Source: Glandiceps talaboti
Lineage: Eukaryota; Hemichordata; Enteropneusta; Spengelidae
NCBI RefSeq assembly: GCF_964340395.1
Contig: NC_135567.1
Coordinates: 7,851,158-7,915,157, forward strand
DNA: 64,000 nt
Reading direction: 5' to 3'
Shown: piece after piece, positions 12,970 to 24,825 of the stretch
Numbering within the stretch: position 1 is the first letter of the stretch
Layout: each line of letters opens with the position of its first letter
Position numbers and translations under genes: made by a program
The notes under the pieces: model-generated
Database searches by the model: none
What the model was told of the DNA's origin: nothing
What the model saw: the letters and a program-made list of their open reading frames with translations, nothing else

Positions 12970-13167
12970 ATAGCTGTTACTAAGGGCATAGTCATGGTTG
13001 CTATGGCCAATTGGGTCAAAATATTTTTAACAAATCTGCAGAATAACATATCTGGAAACATCAGACCAAATTTCAGTCTCACTGACCAAGAACTTTTTGG
13101 GACATACATTTTTGACCAAAATTAACATTTTTACACAAAGTTTGCATATCATGGATGAGATCATTAT
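12970..13167 (+). mobile_element. HINE fragment, copy E
   Basis: CTGTTACTAAGGGCATAGTC followed by ATGGTTGCTATGGCCAATT, a TGCAGAATAACAT stretch and TTTGCATATCATGGATGAGA corresponds to the middle of full-length copies (compare 49,510-49,710). Both ends are missing; the 54-bp array begins directly after it. Confidence 0.6.
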
Positions 13168-13170
13168 ATA

Positions 13171-13654
13171 TAGTCAAGATACTGTGTTTGGTAGTCTATA
13201 TACCCTTGACTACTGCCAATTTGGTAGTTAAGATACAATGTTTGGTAGTCTATATACCCTTGACTACTGTCAATTTGGTAGTCAAGATACAATGTTTGGT
13301 AGTCTATATACCCTTGACTACTGACAATTTGGTAGTCAAGATACAATGTTTGGTAGTCTATATACCCTTAACTACTGACAATTCGGTAGTCAAGATACAA
13401 TGTTTGGTAGTCTATATACCCTTGACTACTGCCAATTTAGTAGTCAAGATACAATGTTTGGTAGTCTATATATCCTTGACTACTGCCAATTTAGTAGTCA
13501 AGATACAATGTTTGGTAGGCTATATACCCTTGACTAATGCCAATTTGGTAGTCAAGATACAATGTTTGGTAGTCTATATACCCTTGACTACTGTCAATTT
13601 GGTAGTCAAGATACAATGTTTGGTAGTCTATATACCCTTGACTACTGCCAATTT
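13171..13654 (+). repeat. 54-bp minisatellite, 9 copies
   Basis: Unit of 54 bp: GTTTGGTAGTCTATATACCC, then TTGACTACTGTCAATTTGGT, then AGTCAAGATACAAT. Because 54 is a multiple of three the array is open for 169 codons on the plus strand; that ORF is an 18-residue peptide repeated and has no recognisable domain. Each unit holds GTAGTCAAG and CTTGACTAC, a 9-bp inverted repeat. Confidence 0.95.
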
Positions 13655-15225
13655 TGAGCCCTGATTATACATATAGTTAAACAGAGATTACAAGTTACAA
13701 CATTTTGTCACATTTGTGTAAGCAGCCACTTGGGTGATGATATTAATAACATTATTAATATTCATTGTGTTAGGGAGTTAAATCATCAGGTGATTCATTG
13801 TTCATTGTGTTAGGGGGTTAGAGATGATTTGATATCACACTGGCACTCAATCTATATTATAATGTGCTAGTCTGATTCTCTACTGCAATTATTTGGAACG
13901 TGTGATTTTCATAACTTTATATTTTCGCCAAGTTAAATTACATATTCCATTTTCAATATACATGGGTATCTACAAACTTAAAGACACATTTTGAAATGAT
14001 TATTTTCTTAGTAACCAGTGAAGGTCTGAGAACAAAATGGGCATTGTACATAAGTATTAACTAGGTGAGGTCTGGGAACAAATGTGTATTGTGTGTGTAT
14101 TAACCTGCCAAGGTCTAAGAACAAAATGTACTTTGTATGACCTAATATACAAGCAAAACAGAGACTGCTGAGGTCATGAATTTGACCTTCACTGTTGAGA
14201 ACATTTAGAGATGAAGATCTCAATATGAATGGATTTCAGTATTGGTCATATCCTTGTCTTGGTGGATGTTCTACAAGATTGGACAGTCACTGATCATCAG
14301 AGTTAGTGTTACCTAATGTTTGACAGGAGGCCACTGAAGACCAAGAGAGAGTGAGAAGGGTGTGGTGGAGATCGAGAGATACATTGTGTATGCTTGTATA
14401 AATTTAACCTTCACAGTTAAGAACATTAAGAGATGGATGGAGATTTCAATATGAATGCATTTCAGGGTTGGTGGCATACTTGGCGATGGACAACACTGGA
14501 CACATTAAAGATGTAGTGTTATTTAGTATTTGGATCCTTTGGGTTACAGTGTGTTGCAGTGTCAAGTCAATCTAGTGAAAATGTTATTTTAGTGCATCTT
14601 GCTCAGAATTTTATACTGAACAACATATCAAAAGTCTAGGGAAATCTACTTGTAGGGCTAAAATGAGTTTTGAATAATTAGCATAATTATAAAATACTCT
14701 GTATGTAAAAACCCATGCAAGTAACAAGTCTATGGATAGCTCTGAGGATGGGTAATAATTGCTCTCACTAGTATTTTGACTGGAACCTAATAAAGATGTG
14801 TTAAGTACAAATACAGCCAGGAATACCTACATGTATCAAGTCACCACCTGTTTGACTAAATGTTACCACCAGTAACTTTACTTGTGACCTGACCTGAGAT
14901 GAAGCATGAACTCAGGATCATTTCACAGAACAGTCTGTTGATAATTTTGTAGGATCCTTTGGTTGCGCAGTCTGTGTGTTACCTTGGGTACACTAGTATT
15001 AAACTTGTCTGATCAAGTCACCATCTGTTAGACTTTACCACCAGTAACTTTACAAAGTTTACTAGTTACCTGAGATAAAGTGTCAATTCATGGCCGATTC
15101 ACCCAACACTCTATCAACTATGTATACTACAACAAGATTATCTATAGTATAACTGGGAGTGCCCTATCATCCAAATAAATAACATTAACTGAGACTGAGT
15201 GCCCCTATCATCTATTGGGACTGAG
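13655..15225. other. Unique AT-rich sequence, no gene seen
   Basis: Two loosely similar passages (around 14,170-14,330 and 14,405-14,540, both with 'tttgacctt/tttaacctt cac.gtt.agaacatt.agagatg') suggest an old local duplication. There are also repeats of AGTCACCA.CTGTT..ACT around 14,840 and 15,020. No exon or RNA gene could be supported. Confidence 0.5.
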
Positions 15226-15553
15226 TTGTGTGGTTCCGGTTACATTCAAGGTGGAGTAGATAGATTTATTATTTTAGTATATTTTTTTTCTGTATGAGTG
15301 TCTAGTTCAGGTTTTCCATTGTTTTCCAAATGGTCTCTGTGTTGTTTATTTCTTCCTATCAGATTTACAGCCAAAACAGATTAGAAGAACAGTTTTATTT
15401 TGTCTTTTTAAGTTTATGTGAGTTTCTGGGTTCATTATTTCTCGTAAGACTTCACAGTTTTTGCGACTTTATTATTTTTTCTCGAATACGTAAAAAAAGT
15501 TTAGCTTCTGCAGTGAAAGCTAGGTGGGTGGTTGGGCAACCGGAACCAAACAA
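15226..15553 (+). mobile_element. MITE, TTGTKTGGTTCCGGTT family, copy 2
   Basis: Ends are TTGTGTGGTTCCGGTT and AACCGGAACCAAACAA, inverted repeats with an 11-bp perfect core (TGGTTCCGGTT). Length is about 328 bp. The reverse-complement copy is at 4,462-4,792. The open frame crossing it (15,330-15,641) is a by-product. Confidence 0.75.
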
Positions 15554-17004
15554 TTATTTTTATTTGGCCTCATCCTCATGTACATCCTGTACTACACAAT
15601 GCATATATTACAAATCTATCTGTGTAAGACTGAGACAGTGAGAATGAAATGAAACAAAAATTAATATCCAGTAGTAGTAGTAACAGAATGACATGACATA
15701 CAACACCTCAAGAAGTGTTTTTTTCTAAAGAACTACTGATTTATACTCAGGTATTTCATAGGGGGTTCCATTATTTATTTCAAGATATCATAATTTTACT
15801 AGATTAAGGCCCCTGGTTTCAAGCAAAATGAATGCACATGATACTAGCCATATGCAATTCTATGAAATTTTACTATATTAAGACCTCAATTACTGGGGTT
15901 TCCATCAAAAATAATGTACACAATACTAGTATGCAACTCTATGTAAATTTTACCAGATGTCCCCCATCTTGTTTATGCACATTTGCTGCTTAGAGATTTG
16001 GTTATCTTTTCGCTACGTTACTTGACTGTCTGGAAACCATGGTAACAAAAATGGGGAAATGTCACAAAACTGGCAGAGTTTTCCATATATTTTACCATGG
16101 CAATATATTCGTTGGCGAGTGTATGTCAATTACAGCAACCATGCTTTGTTTTGTGATGTTTTCCACCTGACCAACCAACCAACCAACCAACCAACCAACC
16201 AACCATTCCTGCCATGTCTCACATCACTCATCTTAATTCATACCCTGCTGTATATAGGTTACATAGGCTGACAGACCCCTGCATAGATACTATGATGAAT
16301 ACAGGACAGTGCCAACATGTTCTCCTGAATGGCTAGTAGATGGCTTACAAACTATAAATACTTGTTTGGGGGCCAGCGATCAATTTTACAGGTCACCTAT
16401 ACTTTTCATCACTTCCCCAGGGAATAGAAAAAATATTCTGTGTATAATAACTAACAAAAAGCCTGTACGCATGTCTATTTGACCTTTGACCTAACATCTC
16501 ATTTGACCTTTGACCTTATCAGTTGTATGTTTAGTACACAACTTTACATGTTTTGTCTATACATATATAGTAAACAGCTGACTGTCTAAGTTCACTAAGT
16601 GACTGTCCATGTAATTTTAGTTCAAATACAATGTTTTAATATTTCATAGGTATTTGATTAGCCTGTGATCAGAATGGGTTATTAATCTTAACTTGCAGAT
16701 TGAAAGCTTGATTTGTCATCACAAGGGCTGGACAAGTTTGACAAGAGTACAATTATGGTTCAATCCTTGCCCACTAATTTTAGTCAAAGAATTGGCAGTG
16801 TTGAGGCTCACACCACCAACATACAGAAATCAAAGCTGACCAATTTATCAAAACAATCACTTCATTCCAATAAACTATAGTGCTATTAAGTTCACAACAA
16901 TGTTTACTATAATTATATTGTATAACTTGTAAGTTACCTGAATTATTAATATTTCACATTCCTTGTATTGTTTTCTCCTTATACACTCTGTTCTACATTC
17001 TTAA
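15554..17004. other. Unique sequence with short (CAAC)n and a paired DR1-like motif
   Basis: An ACCA/CAAC tetranucleotide tract lies at about 16,170-16,204. The rest is AT-rich with no supported exon. A stretch near 16,740-16,830 is weakly similar to 25,490-25,575 (shared AATT.TGGTTCAA.), which may be an old repeat pair. Confidence 0.5.
16480..16516. promoter_or_regulatory. Two DR1-type direct repeats (AGGTCAAAGGTCA)
   Basis: TGACCTTTGACCT occurs at 16,480-16,492 and again at 16,504-16,516, starts 24 bp apart. The reverse complement AGGTCAAAGGTCA is the textbook DR1 response element for HNF4/RXR-type nuclear receptors. Only the sequence match is seen; regulatory use is inference, and similar TGACCTT words also occur in the tandem repeat at 21-22 kb. 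Confidence 0.35.
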
Positions 17005-18872
17005 CTAATTTTTCTCTATTTGTTCTCTGTATTTGGGCAGGGACCAGGACAGTAATTTTTATGTGTTTGTTCACTGTATCTGGGGTAGGGACCAGGACAG
17101 TAATTTTTCTCTATTTGTTCTCTGTATTTGGGCAGGGACCAGGACACTAATTTTTATGTGTTTGTTCTCTATATCTGGGGTAGGGACCAGGACACTAATT
17201 TTTCTATGTTTGTTCACTGTATCTGGGGCAGGGACCAGGACACTAATTTTTATGTGTTTGTTCACTGTATCTGGGGTAGGGACCAGGACACTAATTTTTC
17301 TGTGTTTGTTCACTGTATCTGGGGTAGGGACCAGGACACTAATTTTTCTGTGTTTGTTCACTGTATCTGGGGCATGGACCAGGACACTAATTTTTATGTG
17401 TTTGTTCTCTATATCTGGGGTAGGGACCAGGACACTAATTTTTATGTGTTTGTTCTCTATATCTGGGGCATGGACCAGGACACTAATTTTTATGTGTTTG
17501 TTCACTATATCTGGGGTAGGGACCAGGACACTAATTTTTATGTGTTTGTTCTCTATATCTGGGGTAGGGACCAGGACACTAATTTTTATGTGTTTGTTCT
17601 CTATATCTGGGGCATGGACCAGGACACTAATTTTTATGTGTTTGTTCACTATATCTGGGGTAGGGACCAGGACACTAATTTTTATGTGTTTGTTCTCTAT
17701 ATCTGGGGCATGGACCAGGACACTAATTTTTATGTGTTTGTTCACTGTATCTGGGGCATGGACCAGGTCACTAATTTTTCTGTGTTTGTTTACTATATCT
17801 GGGGTAGGGACCAGGACACTAATTTTTATGTGTTTGTTCACTGTATCTGGGGCATGGACCAGGACACTAATTTTTATGTGTTTGTTCACTGTATCTGGGG
17901 CAGGGACCAGGACACTAATTTTTATGTGTTTGTTCACTATATCTGGGGTAGGGACCAGGACACTAATTTTTATGTGTTTGTTCACTGTATCTGGGGTAGG
18001 GACCAGGACACTAATTTTTATGTGTTTGTTCACTGTATCTGGGGTAGGGACCAGGACACTAATTTTTATGTGTTTGTTCACTATATCTGGGGTAGGGACC
18101 AGGACACTAATTTTTATGTGTTTGTTCACTGTATCTGGGGCAGGGACCAGGACACTAATTTTTCTGTGTTTGTTCACAATATCTGGGGCAGGGACCAGGA
18201 CACTAATTTTTCTGTGTTTGTTCACTGTATCTGGGGCAGGGACCAGGACACTAATTTTTATGTGTTTGTTCACTGTATCTGGGGTAGGGACCAGGACACT
18301 AATTTTTATGTGTTTGTTCACTATATCTGGGGTAGGGACCAGGACACTAATTTTTATGTGTTTGTTCACTGTATCTGGGGCAGGGACCAGGACCCTAATT
18401 TTTATGTGTTTGTTCACAATATTTGGGTAGGGACCAGGACACTAATTTTTCTGTGTTTGTTCACTATATCTGGGGCATGGACCAGGACACTAATTTTTCT
18501 GTGTTTGTTCACAATATCTGGGGCAGGGACCAGGACACTAATTTTTCTGTGTTTGTTCACTGTATCTGGGGCAGGGACCAGGACACTAATTTTTATGTGT
18601 TTGTTCACTGTATCTGGGGTAGGGACCAGGACACTAATTTTTATGTGTTTGTTCTCTGTATCTGGGGCAGGGACCAGGACACTAATTTTTCTGTGTTTGT
18701 TCACTGTATCTGGGGCAGGGACCAGGACACTAATTTTTCTCTGTTTGTTCACTGTATCTGGGGCAGGGACCAGGACACTAATTTTTCTAGATGTTTCTTG
18801 TATTTGGGTAGGGACCAGGACCCTAATTTTTCTCTGTTTGTTCACAATATTTGGGGCATGAATCAGGACACC
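17005..18872 (+). repeat. 48-bp minisatellite, about 39 copies
   Basis: Unit of 48 bp: AATTTTTATGTGTTTGTTCA, then CTGTATCTGGGGTAGGGACC, then AGGACACT. The unit is a multiple of three and open on both strands, giving apparent proteins of 465 and 577 codons (plus) and 448 codons (minus) with 16-residue repeats. Variable positions change amino acids freely (T/C in TATG/TCTG, ACTG/TCTA/ACAA, TAGG/CATGG/CAGG) and no start or flank looks genic, so I read it as non-coding satellite. Confidence 0.95.
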
Positions 18873-19285
18873 ACACACCTACCAACAACTCAACGACGGT
18901 GAAGTACCTTTTAGTGATCATAAATGACTGGAAAGAATTCAACCTATTTTACAAAAGTTCAATGATACTCTACCGTACACTGGCAATACAATGTATGTCA
19001 ATAATAAATAAAATTATATGGGAGACAATTTCAGGAGATAACTTGGTTATGAAGTGAACCATTCATTGCATTATTTTGAAGAGGATATTCTATTTTTCCA
19101 CATTTGTTTTTTAATTTGATACTTTTAATTCCACATTATAGTTTACTTTAATACAAAGGTAACAACACTCTGAAATTTCTACTTCATAGTTACCATAGTT
19201 ACCAAGAATGTTGAATAAATGGTTATTAATTTGAAAGGAAAATAGATCTTGTCTGTTTTATTTGTTGTCACAGTTTACCCCTAAA
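18873..19285. other. Unique sequence between arrays
   Basis: AT-rich and without a supported exon. The last part (CACAGTTTACCCCTAAAGTT) leads directly into the CAGA tract. Confidence 0.45.
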
Positions 19286-19291
19286 GTTAAC

Positions 19292-19295
19292 ACGC

Positions 19296-19332
<37 letters not shown>

Positions 19333-19407
19333 CAATTATACATACATACAATTACATACATACATACATACATACATAAATACATACATACATGTACATA
19401 CATACAT

Positions 19408-19446
<39 letters not shown>

Positions 19447-19500
19447 CATACATACATACATACATACATACATACATACATACATACATACATACATACA
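19292..19500 (+). repeat. (CAGA)n then (CATA)n/(CA)n microsatellite
   Basis: CAGA repeats at 19,295-19,333 are followed by CATA repeats with an internal CA tract (about 19,424-19,448) to 19,500. The overlapping low-complexity ORFs on both strands are artefacts. Confidence 0.95.
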
Positions 19501-20053
19501 GTCAGACAGTCAGTCACAAGAAACATATAAACAATGATTATCTAGTTTTACGAGAGGTATTCTGTGTCAATATGATACTCTCCACTGCAACGACTATATT
19601 TGTATCTTAGCACATAATGGTATGACAGTAACTACAAGTTGAAGAATGTAAGCTGATAATAATATGATAATAAGTTTATAATATTCATTACAAACACATT
19701 CACCAGATAAATACTTATATAAATAGCTAATGGGACAGGGGGGATGAAAATAGTTGTCAAGCAACTAATCTAGTCCAGCCCCGATAAATACATTTAACAA
19801 TAAATATGATCTGGGCACATCCAATATGATACAATAAATCTGGGATCCCAAAACTTACAAATACATACAAAGCACACAGCAAGAAAATAAATAGGTAAAT
19901 ATGACCAATCTAAAGTACAAAATTAACCGACTGTAAATATATTTTAAACTCTCATTTGAACTTTGACCTGCTGTGGATGGTCCTGATTTTTATTGGCATT
20001 CTATTCCATATTTTCGCACCTGCGTACTTTATGGTAAGGGACCGGTCAGTAAC

Positions 20054-20212
20054 TCCAGCCGGGAGGGGGGGGGGTGTCGGTGGATTTGTCCATTTTGCCG
20101 ACAAAAAGGTCAATGACACACCACCCACCCCCATTTGTAAAACCGAAAACAGGCTGAACCCCCCCCCCCCCAATACTTAATTCTAAAACATGATGAACCC
20201 CCCCCCCCCCTT
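20054..20212 (+). repeat. Poly-G and poly-C tracts
   Basis: A G run at about 20,061-20,072 and C runs at about 20,160-20,172 and 20,199-20,210 bracket a palindromic-looking stretch (GGTGTCGGTGGATTTGTCC versus GACACACCACCCACC). Similar homopolymers occur at 22,349-22,364 and 27,109-27,118. Lengths may be unreliable in the assembly. Confidence 0.8.
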
Positions 20213-20284
20213 GTGAATTAATATGACAGGTATTTTTTGATCGTGTCGACTCGTGCAAATACTTTATATGATCCCGGATATATG

Positions 20285-20660
20285 CAATATATGTGATCAT
20301 TTGGCTGTTGTTATGGGTGTGGTCTTGTTGCTAGGCACATTTGCATACATATTTGAATGTTTATTCATTTGTCTTTCTATTCATGTTATCTTTGCAATAT
20401 ACGTGACTATTTGGCTGTTACTATGAGTGTGGTCTTGTTGCTAGGCAATTTCACATACATTTTTTGGAATGTTTATTCATTTGTCTAAGAATCCCTGTTC
20501 TCTGTGAAATACACCGCCGTTTGGCTGTTGCTATGGGCGTGGTCATGATTGCTAGGGTATTTGCATACATTTTTTGAATGTTTACTCACTTGCCTACCAG
20601 ATGATGTTGTTATTTGACCAAAATATACTGCCATTTGGTTGTTGCTAAGGGCGTAATTCT
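20285..20660 (+). mobile_element. HINE fragment, copy F
   Basis: Four successive modules with CTGTTG/ACTATG.G.GTGGTC, GTTGCTAGGCA and CATACATTTTT spacing of roughly 110 bp, ending at TTGCTAAGGGCGTAA. Lacks both termini and the microsatellite. Confidence 0.65.
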
Positions 20661-20999
20661 GTATCTCAAACTTTTGTAAGTAATATATGTATCGGGAATG
20701 AAATATACACTGAGATTGAATATACACCAAGCTTGAGTCAAATTTAGGATCCTAACTGTAATTTACATAGCCAAACAAGTAACGTCAAATTAGTTAATCT
20801 CAAGTTTAAACAATCTCTACTAACCAATCCTACATTTTCCTAATTGACCAATCAAATGAAGGTCAATATCAAATTCACCCCAATATGTATGGAATGTAGT
20901 AAAACCTATATAAACCTTATTTCTGTGTGATCTGTAGGAGTTATGTTAGATGTCAATAAAGTATGAATAGCTATCTTTCTAGTACTTGGTTATACAGCA

Positions 21000-22290
21000 T
21001 CATTCCTTTTCTGAACCTGTTTCTAGACAATTACCTTATCCCATAGTAAGCTGACCCTGAATATGCCTTTGCTACAAAAATTATGACAAACTATATAATT
21101 TGCTATCTGATTTACTATCTGATGTCTGCAGTAGTTTATAGTTTATAGCAAAAAACTTATGTGTTTCGATAAAAGTGAAAAATTGAGGTGACCTTGTAAT
21201 TAGCCTATGACTTTGACCTTGGATTGAAACGACCTTGTGATAAGAGATTTGCCTGTACTCTAAAACCTATATGTGGACACATCCATCATATCTATAGCAA
21301 TTTGGAACCATGAGATATTCAGTATTTACATATTTTGGTATAATCACAGATCTCGATACCAACTGTCTTGGGAACAGAATTTTGTTATGAACAAAGCCAA
21401 AATACGCTTTTGCTACAAAAGACTATAATATAATTTGCTATTTGAGACCGATTTGCAGCCTTACACATTATGTCTTGGTGGTAGTTAGGGAAAACACCTG
21501 TGAATATTTTGATTAACAAAGTGAAAATATTGCAGTGTCCTTGTAATTAGACTATGACCTTTAGCTTGGATCAAAAAGATCATGTGATAAGTGTGTTGCC
21601 CGTCCCCTAAAACCTATATATAGACACTTGTGTCATATCTGCAGCACTTTCAGGACCCTGCAATAATACCTTCATATTTTGGTGATATTGATACCAGTTG
21701 TCTTGGTAACAGAAAATTGTAATAAAAGCAGCTCAGCATATGCCTTTGCTGTATTTTTCCTGAAAGTTATACAATTTGTTATTTTCTGAGCATTTTTCAT
21801 CACTCTGTAAAGATCACGTCTGATGTTAGCGATAGAAAAGAGTCCGACAGTATTTTAATATTTACAAAAATTAAGATGACCTTGATATTGGATTGAGAGG
21901 ATCATATAATCAGTGAATTGTTTGTCCCCAAAACCCTAAATACAAACATTTACATCATATCAATAGCACTTTCAGATTAGTATATTAACACTTTGGTATA
22001 ATTGGGATTATTGACAGCAGTTGTCTTGGTAACAGCTTTTTGTTACAAAACAACTTCATATATACTTTTTTTTCACATTTTTCGGAAAGATTTTATGTTT
22101 GGCTATTTTCTTGACTGTCTTACAGCTTTACCAGTCATATCTGATGGAAGTATACAGAAAAGTATCGATGAATGTTTCAATAAAAGTCCAACAAATTGAG
22201 TTGACCTTGAAATTTGACTATGACCCTGAGCTTGAATCGAAAAGGTCATGTAATCATTGAGTTCCCTGTCCCCTAAAATATTTATACACA
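21000..22290 (+). repeat. Diverged tandem repeat, period about 337 bp, 3.8 copies
   Basis: Each unit has GCCTTTGCTACAAAA, then AATTTGCTAT, GTGACCTTGTAATTAGCC or equivalent, GACCTT.G.TTGGAT, a CCCCTAAAACCTATAT block, and TTGTCTTGGTAACAG. The CTTTGCTA landmark recurs at 21,067, 21,406 and 21,742 (339 and 336 bp apart). Divergence is much higher than in the minisatellites, so it is old. Confidence 0.7.
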
Positions 22291-22344
22291 ATTCCTCATT
22301 TGCACAGATGAATAAATGTGGATATCTCAGGGAGTGGTCAATTT

Positions 22345-22520
22345 GACGGGGGGGGGGGGGGGGTGTTTCAGAATGCTGTCATTACACTAAGGCTAGAATT
22401 ATTTTCTATTCATCTATTATTCCTGGATGGAATTATTCATAACTTGAGGTTACATAAGGGGAGGGTCCAATATTTAGAAGGGGCCTCCACAGTGCTGACA
22501 CTGTAATATGGTAAGCATAG

Positions 22521-22555
<35 letters not shown>

Positions 22556-22740
22556 TCAGTCTTTCTACTATTACTGGATGTAAACATTTCAGTACACAAC
22601 GGAATAACACATTCTTTGACGGCCATTACACTATTGAAAGGATTCTTTTCTTGGATGGAAAGATTCATAACTTTAGATCACATAAGGGGAGTGTCAAATT
22701 TTAATGGGGGGAGGGGGAGGGGGTAAGAGTACTGACACCA
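22345..22740 (+). repeat. Two-copy repeat with poly-G and (TTTC)n
   Basis: The segments 22,374-22,508 and 22,616-22,746 share CCATTACACTA, TTCTT..TGGATGGAA.GATTCATAACTT, CACATAAGGGGAG and TGACAC..CAATATGG. A TTTC tetranucleotide run (22,522-22,557) and poly-G tracts separate or interrupt them. Confidence 0.65.
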
Positions 22741-22746
22741 CAATAT

Positions 22747-23731
22747 GGATTACTTTCTTTCTTTGTACAATTTATGGATTCGTGAAAGGCTTTCAAGTTT
22801 CATGCAATAAAAATCTTCTTAATCCAGCTAAGTGCATGAAATTATTGACATTGTTTGGCTTCAGAAAATGTAAAAACAAGACACAGCATCTCTGTCCATT
22901 GGGAAACTGATCATGTGTATTATAGTGTATTATAATGATCTCATGACCAGAATTTTCACCATAATTTGAATGTCAGCCAAGATTACGTATAAGAGAACCG
23001 ATCGTACATTTAAAATGTTGACATTCAATATGCACTATAATGTATGACAATTTGATTTGTTTGTTGTAGATTGTCACACAATTTCTAATGCACATGGCTC
23101 AGTCAATGACATCTGTCAATCAATGACGGTGATTTGTCAATAGCACATCTATGACAAAATCCAAGTTACATATTCCGCCGACAAGATATCTCACATTATA
23201 GAATACAATCATGTTACTGTACTTTTGTTTCACTTTTGTTCTTTATTGTTTAAAGTGGGCAATATCTTTTGGACAAAAATATTATTTTTAACTGGATCAC
23301 AAGTGTGTTTTGTTTTCATTTCAATGTCTTACCATGACATGTTTTATTTTGTTTCATTTTTAGCTTACTGTAGTTTAAAGTCTTTCCTTAGATGTGGTAT
23401 CACCTAATGCATAGACTAAATTTGCAACGACTTGTCAGATATAACTATATATATAAATAATTTCATCGACTTGGGCAACACATTTCACACAAAAAGTTGT
23501 AGTTTTCTATCAAAACTGATAATTGCAAACATTTTTAACATTAGTGCCTGTTTAGCTATTGTTGTCAATATTCCATTGTAATCATCTTATCTTTATGTCA
23601 ACCACTCTGCAATCAATGTTGTTTTGTAACTAAAAATATTGTTTTTATTATTAGCAATGAGCTACTTATTTATACACTTACCCAAGATTCATTTATAGGC
23701 AATGATCTGATTTATTTACTGATACACTTAC
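22747..23731. other. Intronic AT-rich sequence, no gene seen
   Basis: No exon is supported apart from the ankyrin exon that follows. On the minus strand this lies in the 12.5-kb intron after the exon at 23,732-23,824. Confidence 0.5.
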
Positions 23732-23824
23732 CCCATATGTTTCTGCATAATTGACATCATAACCATTAGCCAAGTAGAATTTAACCTTCTCTATATCTCC
23801 ACGTTCAACAGCATCAATGAGATC
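23732..23824 (-). CDS. Ankyrin-repeat exon (exon 3 of the minus-strand gene)
   Basis: A 93-bp phase-0 exon encoding 31 residues, DLIDAVERGDIEKVKFYL then ANGYDVNYAETYG. This is the typical first (capping) ankyrin unit: L-x-DAVERGDIEKVKFYL helices and an NGYDVN loop. On the minus strand the acceptor is TATTAG just before GATCTC and the donor GTAAGTG follows CATATGGG. Joined in frame to the exon at 11,088-11,186 it reads straight into YNKTSLHYGADEGH, a correct ankyrin register. Its paralogue at 58,258-58,347 shares IEKVK, ENGY/ANGY and over 200 bp of flanking intron. The frame and both splice sites are intact. What other domains the protein carries cannot be told from this window. Confidence 0.82.
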
Positions 23825-23928
23825 CTAATATAAAAAAAACATGTACAATGATTAGACTAATTTACACCAGTTTCACAAATCATGTCAACATTACATTAAA
23901 AATATACTTACTGCAAACCCAGTGTTAA

Positions 23929-24289
23929 AGTGACCAAATTCATGAGGATTATGTATTTATTTAGGATATTTAATTCATACAACAATTGTTTTTTCTAATT
24001 AAAAAAAAATAATGTGAAATAATATCTACCAATTCCTTGTTTGTAACTCAGTAATTTGATAATCATTAGAAATATGTCTAAAATCTTTGTTATTATGCCA
24101 AAAAATAACAAACTTTTCACACTTTTTGCATCATTTTGCAACTTTTTGTAATCAAATGAGTTACAAACAAGGTTTTGATATTTATAATATGTTATTTCAC
24201 ATTATTTGTTAAAGTAGAAAAACACAGTAAAGTTGTATTATGAATTAAAAATCCAAAATAAATACATAATTCTCATCCATATGGCCACT
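23929..24289. mobile_element. Foldback MITE inserted at TTAA
   Basis: 361 bp, beginning AGTGACCAAATTCATGAGGA and ending ...ATGGCCACT, with terminal inverted repeats of roughly 150 bp (shared words ATTATGTATTTATTT, TAATTCATA, AATGTGAAATAA, CCTTGTTTGTAACTCA in inverse). It is flanked by TTAA at 23,925-23,928 and 24,290-24,293. The paralogous intron at about 58,448 has a single TTAA in matching context (CAGTATTAATAATATCTTAA), an empty site. TTAA target duplication is the piggyBac hallmark; the assignment is inference because the termini are not classical piggyBac. Confidence 0.85.
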
Positions 24290-24655
24290 TTAATAATATT
24301 TTAATAATTCCTTTTAGACAACATTTAAATATGTATATCAAAAATATACATAAGGTATCTGTCTATTTTATCATTCACACAAATGATATTATGTAATATT
24401 ATATGATTAATATGTCATTTATATCAATCTATTTTAATTAATATCAATCCATATAAAACAAATTTTTTTGTCACTTCAATTCAAACATATGATTATTGTA
24501 AAACACAGGTAGGGTTGATTTGAACAGTTTGATTTGAGATCATTATCATTTTGTCAAATCAGAACAACCCGGAAAGACTTTACATAATTGTATGATAAAA
24601 ATCATTAGATTAGCTTTGTAGATCAAATGATTTATAAAGGTTATTAGGTACAAAT

Positions 24656-24825
24656 AGTTCAAAGTTGTTTTAGCATTAAGTTTTCAATCTGTCAAAATCT
24701 AGTTAAAGCTGGCCACTAGGTGGCGGTATGATCAGCAGATTAGTCAGCTGTAACAATGAATATCATTCTGATGAGGATCGTCTACAAGACAGATCAAAAG
24801 CTCAATGCTAAAAACATTTTGAACT
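24656..24825. mobile_element. Short TIR element (about 170 bp)
   Basis: AGTTCAAAGTTGTTTTAGCA at the left is an imperfect inverted repeat of the right end, whose complement reads AGTTCAAAATGTTTTTAGCA; the similarity runs about 38 bp inward to ATCTGTC. The middle has CTAGGTGGCGGTATGATCAG and no ORF. No target duplication could be identified. Confidence 0.6.

Noticed and set aside
16740-16830. tRNA-derived SINE (box-B-like GGTTCAA word, partner at 25,490-25,575)
   Set aside because: No box A at proper spacing and no cloverleaf; only weak two-copy similarity.
17033-18861. Repeat proteins of 448-577 codons open on both strands
   Set aside because: A 48-bp unit is a multiple of three, so any stop-free frame stays open. 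Unit variants change residues freely on both strands.
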